64,000 nucleotides of DNA from Basidiobolus meristosporus CBS 931.73 (lineage: Eukaryota; Basidiobolomycota; Basidiobolomycetes; Basidiobolales; Basidiobolaceae), in the NCBI GenBank assembly GCA_002104905.1, contig MCFE01000100.1:62001-126000 (forward strand). The letters are read 5' to 3'. The notes beneath the pieces were generated by a model that saw nothing but the letters and a program-made list of their open reading frames with translations, searched no databases and was not told the origin of the DNA. Below are positions 1 to 9,235 of the stretch, piece after piece. The translations under genes and the position numbers were made by a program. The stretch's first letter is position 1; every line of letters begins with the position of its first letter.

Positions 1-642
1 CCGCTCACTATTTTTCACAAGAATGTTAGTTTATACTTGGCAGAGTTCGTTGCAAGGGCGTAGCTACCTGCAAGACTGACAGCGGTGGACCTCTTCCTGA
101 CAAACCAATGAGATGGCGCACTGATGGCTGGGAAATACACCATTGAAGCACCAACACCCAGAAGAAAGCCCTGGGTCAGGTAGAGTTGCCATAGCTATAG
201 GGAAAGCGCTGTGAGACTCAAAGATGGATCAATGGTGGGCTTTGGAAAGTACCTGTGATGCAAACGACGCTCCTATTAAACTACTCGCAAGGATTACCGA
301 CCCAATCAATATGGATTGGCGAAAGCCTAGACGCTCCGCCAACGGGCCGGAGAACACACCGAAGACGTAGCATGTGGTGGACTCGATGGTTCCCACCAAT
401 GCAATCTCCTTGGATGAATGCTGGGTAAATTTGGTTTGCTCGTAGTACTGTTGAAACACCCCGAAGGTGAACTCAAGCCCAAATACAACGAAGTGGACGA
501 CGAAGCTTCCGAGAACCACCAGCCAGACCCAGCCCTTCTCGGAGTCATTGAAGATCTTGCTCTCCTCGATGGCAGCGACGGTCTCTTCGGTGATCTCTGG
601 AGAGATGACTTGGAGTTCAAAGGAGGTTTTTTCCCGTTCCAT
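1..642 (-). CDS. Monocarboxylate-type MFS transporter, 5' part, cut by window edge
   Basis: Spliced minus-strand gene: exon 1 253-642, exon 2 68-194, exon 3 beginning at 1-7 and leaving the window. Introns 195-252 (58 nt) and 8-67 (60 nt) have GT-AG ends (CAG|GTACTT and GCAG|GTAGC donors, TATAG and AATAG acceptors) and keep one frame. The ATG at 642 is the only in-frame start and opens a soluble N-tail of about 37 residues. Hydrophobic segments follow at about residues 38-60, 80-100 and 112-128. A GFRQ loop lies at 107-110, where MFS proteins have a basic loop between helices 2 and 3. Exon 2 adds a glycine-rich helix (QGFLLGVGASMVYF) and then a basic SHWFVRKRSTA loop, the hallmark of fungal monocarboxylate porter-like (MCT/SLC16-type) proteins. 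It should sit in a membrane and carry a small organic acid or similar solute; the substrate cannot be read here. No lesion is seen in this part. Confidence 0.87.
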
Positions 643-674
643 ACTTTGGACTGACGGGAAGGACAGCCGAATGG

Positions 675-682
675 CTTTTATA
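675..682 (-). promoter_or_regulatory. TATA-like box of the MFS gene
   Basis: Minus strand reads TATAAAAG 33 bases upstream of the transporter ATG at 642. Spacing and sequence fit a core promoter with a very short leader; transcription start is not visible. Confidence 0.4.
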
Positions 683-1744
683 GGAGCTATTCTGTCTTTG
701 CTGTTGTTTTTCTCACTCCTGTACTCTAATTAGCTCCATTGGCTCATAAGAATAGCACGGAGAATGTACTAGTTTGTGTGACTTTATAATTCACTTTAGT
801 GTGGTCACACCAGGGTGGCTCAGGATAGGAATCACAGTTCCGGGTAACAATGTCTCAGTTGGGTGGCCACGTTACTAACCCATTGAAGTATATGATCGGA
901 TTCCTCCTCTCCCTAACGCATCTAAATTGGCCCGGATGCGCATCAAATCCTTTTCATGCAAATCGGTAAACTCAGAGATTATTCCACTCGCAAATCCCTT
1001 TCTAAAGAGGTTCGACAAACAGATTTGCCAAAAAGCTTTGCAAGATTACTCGCTTATTGAGCTGTGATAGCATGACTTGCTATCAGATGCACCATCATTT
1101 CCTCCCTTCTGACCTGTCCCGTTGACAACTCGATGCCATATCGGCCAGCATAATGATAGAGTTACTGCTTGACAGTGCGAAGTTCCAGTTTCGTTTAGCG
1201 ATCATCATTAGCTGAGCCTGCCTTGACCTAGCATCATCGGTCAACTTCATTATGTAGTTTATGCACCATGTCCACCGTAACTTTGTAGCTAATTTGACTG
1301 CGTTGTGAAGGTGTTGAAAATGTCGAGAGTTTGATTGGATGTGAAGAATTGATTGGAGGATCTGGGTTTGGATAGACGGACAAGATCGAGTTGGCCTATA
1401 GTATTGGTGGCAAGGGTGAGATGGTTTGAGGAGAGGAAGATTTTGCGAGGAATGATTTTACGGACAAGCATGGGGTTGTGGAAATAAAGGAATTCTATGA
1501 AGAGGATGTAACTAATGAAGGAATAAGGCTTGCATTCAAGATCTAAGAGCTCTATATTGGAGAGCAGGGTTTTGTTGGGGGAAGATGTTGAGCTTGGGCT
1601 TAGGAGGAGGTTTACTGTTGCGTGCTTGCACTTGTTAACATAAAAGCTGAAGTGAGATGTTGTACTTCAAGAATGTGGTGCAAAATTTATTTGCAGAACA
1701 AGGAAGCTTTTGGATGGCCTTAAGAGGGTACCATCATCTGCTCT
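683..1744. other. Intergenic DNA, no gene recognised
   Basis: Upstream region of the MFS gene. It contains only short open frames in unrelated phases and no recognised domain or repeat. Transposon sequence starts at about 1745. Confidence 0.5.
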
Positions 1745-2638
1745 AAGTAACCTTTCTTGCAGCTACTGTGAAAGGAAAGGGCACACATCAGACTGGTGCT
1801 TCAAAAATATAATAATCAGAAGAAAATGCCTGAGTATGAAGATGCTGCAACCACTGAAGATGGACTATTCATATCAGCACTCAGTATGACAACAAACAAG
1901 GATTCTCAGATATGGTATATTGACTCTGGAGTATCTCAACACTTAACACACCAAAAAGAACTTTTTACTAAATGTCAAGAAGTTCCAACTAAGAAGGTCT
2001 CATGGGAGACAACAGAACACTTGATGCAGTTAGACAGGGAACTATTAACTAATCCTTGGAAGCACTGAAGGAAGCCACACACTTACCTTCAAAGAAGTAC
2101 TTTATATATCAGAAATAACCAGACACCTATTATCTGTAAGCAAGACCACAACAAAATAGCTTGGTTACAGTTTTGACAATTTTTGATGCAGATACACTGA
2201 TCAAAATGGTGCCTATATTGCCTGAAGTATCAGCAATGAGAATCTATGTAAGCTAACTCATACTCTATTATTTCTGGGAGCCAACAGATATAACTTGACA
2301 GAAGAAACACCAATGCTTTTGCACAGGAGATTTGCCCAGGTCAGCTTTAGTCATCTGAGCAAAATAATCTAAATCAGCTAATTGCCGGAGTAAGAATACA
2401 TTACACAGCAAATCTGAGGCACTGCAAAGCCTGAACATACAAGAAACAAGCCAGAAAATATTTCAAGAGCTGTGGGTTCAGCAATATCAAGAAAGAACTT
2501 GATTTAATTCACTTGGATCTATATGGATCAATGCAGATATTATCTTTGGGCAGAATAAATTATTTAGTATCATGAATTGATTATTATACAAGATATATGC
2601 AGGTGTAATACATGGAGAGAAAGAAAGAAGCTCTGCCT
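1745..2638 (+). pseudogene. Copia family A gag-protease-integrase fragment
   Basis: Decayed plus-strand retrotransposon interior. It opens with a gag zinc knuckle (CERKGHTSDWC) near 1760-1800. A copia aspartic protease site follows near 1912 (WYIDSGVSQH), then a pre-integrase histidine region near 2310. Stops and frameshifts break every part. The fragment ends abruptly at 2638 against an LTR of opposite orientation, so the join is a rearrangement and not an element end. It is clearly family A by similarity to the copies at 3757-8436 and 54058-58739, but more diverged. Confidence 0.75.
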
Positions 2639-2986
2639 AGTTGTAAAAGCTTTGGAGATATTGGAAGTAATTAGGAGAAAAGGTAGATTATGTGGTTCCC
2701 ACCTAATTGCTTATTGAATGGAAAAGTAGTCATATACTTTTATATGGTCTTGACAAGAAAACCATGTAGGGTATGTTTAGGAAGGAAACAAAAAGATATG
2801 CTCAATGCTTGGTACTGTTTAGGTGACTTTATAAAATTTGATGTTCTGGGTACCTAATATTTTGGCAAAAATATTCTAAGTAAATTACAACAAGGAATCT
2901 GGTTGAAATTCTCAAAGATTTGTAGGTAATGATATAAGTGACTAAGTTAGGTGAATTTCCAGGTAGCATTATGACATTTTGCAACA
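2639..2986 (-). repeat. Copia family A LTR, old copy
   Basis: About 348 bp that align along their length with the LTRs at 3757-4106 and 8087-8436, with many substitutions. It ends in GCAACA. The flank at 2987 continues as RNase H sequence of the same family, so this was the 3' LTR of a minus-strand element. Confidence 0.75.
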
Positions 2987-3251
2987 CTCCCAATCTACTA
3001 AACATCCATATCAACTGATCCTAAGTGTGATCTAAGATATTCAAATTTGTCTCTTACTAATGGTTTGGTAAATATGCCAGCAATCATTTCATCTGTAGGA
3101 CAGTAAGCTAAGTTAGCCAAGTTATTCTCTATAGCTTCACATCTGAAATGATGTTTACTATTTGTGCACTTAGTTCTAGCAAGGGAAGTTGCATTTCTAA
3201 ATAACTCTATCCATCCTTAATTACCTTGGAATAATGTAATAGGTGATTTTT
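2987..3251 (-). pseudogene. Copia family A RNase H end fragment
   Basis: Minus-strand sequence matching the C-terminal RNase H part and polypurine tract next to the 3' LTR in the other family A copies (compare 4107-4370). It carries stops and is cut at 3251, where a plus-oriented LTR of another copy begins. Confidence 0.7.
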
Positions 3252-3550
3252 TGTTGTAAGAATTTGTAATTTCCCCTATATGCTTACCTAATTTAGTTAG
3301 TTATATCACTACATACAAATCTTAGAGAATACTGACCAAACTCCCTATTAGGATTTACTTAGAATATTTTCACCAAAATATTAGGTACCCAGAGCATAAA
3401 AATTCTCATAGTTCTCTAAACAGCCCCAAACATTGCACATATGTTGTTGGGACCTTCCTAAACTTATTATATGTGCTTATTATGCCAAGACCATGTAAAT
3501 GTATAAATAGTACTTTACATCCAATAAATCATTAAGTCAGAAGCATATAA
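3252..3550 (+). repeat. First part of a split 5' LTR (family A, plus copy A2)
   Basis: Starts TGTTGTAAG and follows the family A LTR in plus orientation up to the CATATAAT where a MITE enters. The missing last ~50 bp of this LTR lie at 9185-9235, directly before a primer-binding site and gag. The LTR was therefore split by about 5.6 kb of later insertions (MITE, copia A1, hairpin). Confidence 0.8.
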
Positions 3551-3756
3551 TAGACTTGTTCCATTGTGCCATTGATCATGGTGCCAGAGAGTGCTGTATA
3601 TTTTGCTATTAATTTGATATTTTAGGGTCATATGCATGTCAATTTTGATCCTAAATTGGTACTGTATGGCACTGTCTGGCACTCTGAGGTATGACCAGGC
3701 ACCATCTGGCATGCTATGGCACTATGGGGCACTATGATCAGCTGGAATGATGGAAC
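3551..3756 (-). mobile_element. Harbinger-type MITE, right tip displaced to 8437-8447
   Basis: Short non-coding element starting AGACTTGTTCC. Its terminal GGAACAAGTCT is split: GGAAC at 3752-3756, then copia A1, then a duplicated GGAAC plus AAGTCT at 8437-8447. Full length is about 211 bp. It is the reverse complement of the MITE at 37031-37241. Many GTGCCA/TGGCAC words fill its ends. Left flank AAT and right flank ATT differ by one base, which fits a mutated 3-bp duplication. Confidence 0.8.
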
Positions 3757-4106
3757 TGTTGTAAGAGTCTTGGAGATATTGGAAGTGATTGGGAGGACAA
3801 GTAGATTATGTGGTTTTCACTTAATGATTTATAGAATGTAAAAGTAGAATTTATACTTTTACCTGGTCTTGGCATTACAAACACATAGAGTAGGTTAAGG
3901 AAGGTCCCAAGAACATGTGTGCAAGTTTGGGGCTGTTTGGACAACTTTGAGAATTTTCATGTTCTGGGTACCTGGTATTTTTGGTGAAAATATTCTAAGT
4001 AAGTCACGACAAGGAATTTTGGTCAGTATTCTCCAGGATTTGAAGGTGATGATCTAAGTGACTAAGTTAGGTGAATATTTAGGTGGAAATACAAATTTTT
4101 ACAACA
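3757..4106 (-). repeat. 3' LTR of copia A1
   Basis: 350 bp with inverted tips TGTTGTAA and TTACAACA, next to the purine tract at 4107-4118. Confidence 0.9.
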
Positions 4107-4117
4107 CTCCCACTTAG

Positions 4118-7100
4118 CTAAATGTTCATACTGACTAGTCCTAATTTTGACCCAAGATATTCAGACTTGTCTCTAGCTAATGGTTTGGTAGATATGTCTG
4201 CAATCATTTCATCTGTAGGACAATAAACTAAGTTAACTAAGTTAGTCTCTATAGCCTCACATATGAAACAATGTCTAATATCTCTGTGCTTGGTTCTAGC
4301 ATGAAAAGTTGGATTTCTACCTAATTGTATACATCCTTGATTATCTTGAAATAAAGTAATAGGCATTTTTTGACATAGGCCTAAATCTGTAAAAAGTTTT
4401 CTTAACCACATTACTTCTTTTGTAGCTTCATAGGCTGCCATATACTCTGCCTCTGTGGTGGAAAGTGCTACAGTTGGTTGCTCTCTTGAATTCCATGAAA
4501 TTGCTCCTTTACAGTAAAGAAAGGTGTATCCTGTGGCGGATCTTCTGTCTTCTAAATTTTGTCCACAATCAGCATCAGAGTATCCCACAAGATCCTGTTC
4601 TGAATCCTTATAAGGTATCTTAAGCAGATATCAGCAGTTCCTTTTAGGTATCTAAAAATTTGCTTAACTGCTGCAATATGATCAGATCCAAAGTTCTGAT
4701 TATGTTGGCTGACAACTCCCACGGAATATGAGATATCTGGACATGTTCCAAGCATGATATACATCAGACTGCCAACCATAGATTGATAAGGGAAGTCAGG
4801 GCTTTCAGATGGCACCAAGCTATCTTGATTTGGTTGGGTTTTGACCAAATAAAGGTTTGTCTCCATTGGGGTAGCTGCCTGTTTACAGTCTTCCATTTGG
4901 TACATCTTTACTATATCTTGAATATACTTGGATTGGCTTAGGGGGATAGTCTGGGTACTTCTGTATATGGAGAACTTAATCCCTAAGTAGTAATTAAGTT
5001 CTCCTAGATTGGACATCTTGAACTCCTTAGATAGGCTGGATTTAGTCTCTTACAATGTTTCTAGGTTATTGGTGGCTATAATAAGATCATCCACATATAG
5101 AGCTAATAGAGCTGGATTTACTCTATCTGGCTTATAGTATATAGTATAGTCAGCATTACTCCTTTTCAAACTCAAAGATTCCAAATAAGAATCTATCTTG
5201 CAATTCCAGGCTCTTGGTGATTGTTTGAGACCATATAGCAACTTCTTAAGCTTGCAGACCAAATGGGGGTTATCTTGGTTAATAAACCCATCAGGCTAGT
5301 CAATATACACATCCTCATCAAGTTCTCCATTCAAAAATGCAGTATTTACATCCATTTGATGAATAAAAAACTTATATTTGGCTGCAATAGCTAATATTAA
5401 TCTGATGGAATTAAACTTGGCTACCAGTGCAAAGGTCTCCATATAGTCAAGTCCTTTTGTTTGAGAGTATCCTTTGGCTACAAGTCTTGCTTTGTATCTT
5501 TCAATTGCACCATCAGCCTTGTATTTGTCTTGAAGACCCATCTGCATCCCATTGATTTTTGGTAGATTGGTAATTTGACTGAGTCCTAAGTTTGATTTTC
5601 CATCAGGGCCTGATATTCCTCAGTCATTGCAGATCTCCAAAACTTTGTCTGAGGGCTATTTAGGGCCTCTTTTACAGTCTGGGGTTCATCAACATGGACT
5701 GAATAGGCATAGGCTAAGTTTGTACCCTCATTGATATAGTTATATGGTCTATATCTTGTCTGATTGGATCTCCAGGCATTTGATACTGGAATGATCACTT
5801 CTGCAAAATTCCTGGGCACTGATTCTGGCTGAACCATGATTGTAGAGTCCTCTGGAGTGAAAATTTTTTCATTTTTTGCTCTGATTCAATTCTGACAATT
5901 GGTGGACTTGAGATCAAATTTTCATCATCATCTGATGTCATTTTTTGTGAAAATTTTGAATTTTTATCAAACAACACATCCCTGGACTTGATCAGCTTCT
6001 TTGCTTTGGTATTGTAGAGTCTGTATGCCTTACTCCCATTGCAGTAGCCCAAAAATATGCAGTTTACACTTTTTGGCTCATATTTGACTGATTTCCAGCC
6101 AGTTTTTTGGCACATGCTGTACACCCAAATATTCTTAGATGTTCTGCACTTGGTCTGTATCCATACCATGCTTCAAATGGAGTAGAATCACAAAGTATTC
6201 TGTTATAACTGTTATTTTTAAGGTAGGCAGCAGTGGCAGCTAATTCCGCCCAAAAATCATAGGATAATTCTAGATCATGGATCATAGATCTTGCCAAATC
6301 ATTTATTGATCTGTTAGCACATTCTGCTACTCCAGTTTGCTATGGGGAGTATGGTACAGTAGTCTCTTGCTTTATCCCATGAATTTTGCAGAAGTGGATG
6401 AAGAGTTTTGAGGTATATTCTCCACCATTGTCAGAGTGTATTTTCTTGATTTTTTCACCAGTTTCTCTCTCCACCATGGCTTTAAACTCCCTGAACTTAG
6501 ACAGAGCTTCTTCCTTTCTCTCCATGAAGCAGACCCATGTGTATCTTGTATAATCATCAATAAAGGTGATCAAGTACTTCATCCCACCTAAGAATAAAAT
6601 TTGCATAGGTCCACATAGATCTAAGTGAATTAGATCTAATTTTTTCTTAGTTTTGATTAACCCAGAGCTCTTGAACAGTTGTCTGGCTTGTTTCCCATAT
6701 ATGCAGGCTTAACAGTGCTCCAAATTAGCTGGGGGATCAATTTTCACTCCAGAAATTAGCTGATCATTGATCATTTTACACAAATAATCAAATTGGTGTG
6801 TCCAAATCTCCTGTGCCAAAGCATTGGTGTTTCTTCATTTAAGTAACTTATATTGGCTTCCAGATATGATGGAATATAAGTCAACTTGTATAGATTCTGA
6901 TCTCTGATGCCCAAAGCAATATGGGCACCATTTTGATCGGTGATCCTGCATCCAGAATTGTCAAAACCAAAACTGAGTCCTTCTGCTGTGGCCTTGCTTA
7001 CAGATAGTAGGTTCTTGGCTATTTCTATTACATAGAGTACTTCTTTAAAGGTCAGTGTATGGCTTCCTTCACTACTTCTTAGGTTTGCTTGGATAGTTCC

Positions 7101-8082
7101 TTCTCCCATTGCATCAAGTGTTCTATTGTCACCCATGAAAACCTTCTTAATTGGAATTTCTTGATATTGGGTAAAAAGTTCTTTTTGGTGTGTAAAGTGT
7201 TGAGAAGCTCCAGAGGCAATATATCACATCTGAGAATCCTTGTTTGTGGTCATATTTAGTGCAGATATGAATAGTCTATCTTCAGTTGTTGCAGCATTTC
7301 CATATTCAGGCTTCTTTTGCTGATAATCTCTCTTTTTGAGACACCAGTCTGATGTGTGTCCTTTCCTTTTGCAGTAGTTGCAAAATAGGTTGCTGTTGCC
7401 TTTGTAGGGTCTTAGGGACCTTCTTTGTTGGTTTTCATTGCTTATTAAAGCATTTTCTTCTTCCTTCTTATTGGTGCTTGATTTTTTTAATTCTTCATCC
7501 AGGAGCCTTCCATATACATAATTAAAGGTCAAGTCTTCAGTTCTGGACTCTAGAGCTGACACAAGGCCCTGAAACCTGTCTGTCAGGCTATTCAGGATGG
7601 TAACTATCACATCCTCATCAGTAGTTGGTACACCCACAGATTCCATCTCATCTACTAGCAGGGTAATTCTGTTAATTAGATTTTTCATTTCTTCTCCTGG
7701 CAGCATCTTTGTAGTAAAGAATTTTTGTCTCAGATACATTTTCTTAGCAGCTGAACATGACTGGTAGGTGTCTTCTAATGCTTTCCAGGCATTCTTTGAC
7801 ATTTTTGCTCTTGAGCATTGAATTAGCAATTTGTCTTTAACATCAAGGCAAATGCAGTTAAAGGCACTTTGTTCTTTCTTCTGGTACTTCAAGGCTTCCT
7901 CTTCCTCATTTTTAGGAGGGCATTCTTCTCCCATGGTGATATCCCAAAGGACTCTTTCTTGTAGCAGCATCTACATTCTCACCTTCCACACTTGGTAGTT
8001 AGATCCAACCAACTTTTCAGCAGAGGGAAATTCCAGTAATAGCAGTAGTGGACATTACAGAGAGTGACAGCTTGGGGCTCAT
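4118..8082 (-). pseudogene. gag-pol of copia A1, multiply broken
   Basis: Minus-strand polyprotein remains in copia order. gag lies at about 8082-7300 and ends in a CCHC knuckle (CNYCKRKGHTSDWC). The protease motif is damaged: the stretch giving WYIDSGAS in sister copies reads through a stop near 7215-7235. The pre-integrase region (LWHRRFGHTN) is near 6790. The integrase core has FIDDYTRYT near 6550 and HSDNGGEY near 6430. Reverse transcriptase has LYVDDLIIA near 5080, and RNase H (ALSTTEAEYMAA) is near 4450. The ATG at 8082 lies inside the primer-binding site and gives MSPKL, the same gag start as in other copies; a small deletion about 20 codons later kills the frame. At least eight breaks separate the open segments, so no protein is made. 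Confidence 0.88.
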
Positions 8083-8086
8083 AACC
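8074..8086 (-). other. Primer-binding site of copia A1 (half-tRNA iMet type)
   Basis: Directly after the 5' LTR the minus strand reads GGTTATGAGCCCC. This is complementary to the anticodon stem-loop of eukaryotic initiator tRNA-Met (GGGCUCAUAACC in yeast), not to a tRNA 3' end. Drosophila copia uses the same kind of half-tRNA primer. The ATG inside the site opens the gag frame. Confidence 0.72.
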
Positions 8087-8436
8087 TGTTGCAAGAGTCT
8101 TGGAGATATTGGAAGTGATTGGGAGGACAAGTAGATTTTGTGGTTTTCACTTAATGATTTATTGAATGTAAAATTAGTATTTATACTTTTACCTGGTCTT
8201 GGGATTACAAACACATAGAATAGGTTAAGGAAGGTCCCAAGAACATGTGTGCAAGTTTGGGGCTGTTTGGACAACTTGGAGAATTTTCATGTTCTGGGTA
8301 CCTGGTATTTTTGGTGAAAATATTCTAAGTAAATCCCAACACGGAATTTTGGTCAGTATTCTCTAGGATTTGAAGGTGATGATCTAAGTGACAAAGTTAG
8401 GTGAATATTTAGGTGGAAATACAAATTTTTACAACA
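8087..8436 (-). repeat. 5' LTR of copia A1
   Basis: 350 bp, tips TGTTGCAA and TTACAACA, followed by target duplication GGAAC at 8437. Confidence 0.9.
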
Positions 8437-8450
8437 GGAACAAGTCTATT

Positions 8451-9184
8451 AGACTTGTTCCATTGGATAGTGCCACATTGAGCCATGAGTGCCAAATGAT
8501 GCCATAGTGTGCCAGAGAGGTCAAGTGAGCCTATACTTGGCCACAGAGTGTGCAACATAGCTCTGCATCTTCATGTAAAGCAGCCCCTGTGTTTCACCCA
8601 TTGCGCAGGAGAAAATCCATTTTTTGACCTTTTTTTGTGGATCAATGTAGCTCAGGATGTGTGAGAGCACAGGAGAACTGAAGATATGCATCTGGTACTC
8701 AATACCCATGGCACTCTGAATCTAGCTCCCGTAGCTTGTATCATGTCACAAAAACAAATGGCACTATCTTTGTCCACTGGTACTATCTGGCACTATAAGT
8801 GCTTTGTATAGATCTTACTTTAGGGCTAATATTTAAATATAGTGCCAGAGAGTACCAGTGGACAAAGATAGTGCCATTTGTTTTTGTGACATGATACAAG
8901 CTACAGGAGCTAGATTTAGAGTGCCATGGGTATTGAGTACCAGATGCATATCTTCAGTTCTCCTGTGCTCTCACACATCCTGAGCTACAATGATCCACAA
9001 AAAAAGATCAAAAAATGGATTTTCTCCAACACAATGGGTGAAACACAGGGGCTGCCTTGCATGAAGATGCGGAGCTATGTTTCACACCCTGTGGCCAGGT
9101 AGAGGCTCAATTGGCCTCTCTGGCACACTATAGCATCATTTGGCACTCATGGCTCAATGTGGCACTATCCAACGGAACAAGTCT
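8451..9184 (+). mobile_element. Long-hairpin foldback element, copy 1
   Basis: A 734-bp palindrome: left arm about 8451-8797, loop about 40 nt, right arm about 8838-9184, arms nearly identical. Tips are AGACTTGTTCC and GGAACAAGTCT. Perfect 3-bp target duplication ATT at 8448-8450 and 9185-9187. No credible protein. The tips match the right end of the Harbinger-like element at 46008. The loop (GTGCTTTGTATAGATC...) is asymmetric and gives the orientation. Transcription through it would give a stem of about 350 bp. Confidence 0.88.
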
Positions 9185-9235
9185 ATTCTACTTGTCCTCC
9201 CAATCACTTCCAATATCTCCAAGACTGTTACAACA
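9185..9235 (+). repeat. Last part of the split 5' LTR of copia A2
   Basis: Continues the LTR begun at 3252-3550 and ends GTTACAACA, followed at once by primer-binding site GGTTATGAGC and gag. Confidence 0.82.

Larger units (their letters stand above)
3757..8436 (-). mobile_element. Complete Ty1/copia element A1 with target duplication
   Basis: A 4680-bp minus-strand LTR retrotransposon bounded by two 350-bp LTRs (3757-4106, 8087-8436) and a perfect 5-bp target duplication GGAAC (3752-3756, 8437-8441). Order on the minus strand is 5' LTR, primer-binding site, gag, protease, integrase, reverse transcriptase, RNase H, purine tract (AAGTGGGAG), 3' LTR. By eye the two LTRs differ at roughly 14 positions, so the insertion is not recent. 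It landed in the right end of a MITE, which itself lies in the LTR of an older copia. All coding frames are broken. Confidence 0.93.

Noticed and set aside
1289-1471. Short minus frame upstream of the MFS gene
   Set aside because: 60 codons, no domain, AT-rich intergenic context.
8451-9184. Hairpins read as CRISPR-like or tandem repeats
   Set aside because: They are single large palindromes with terminal duplications, without regularly spaced units.
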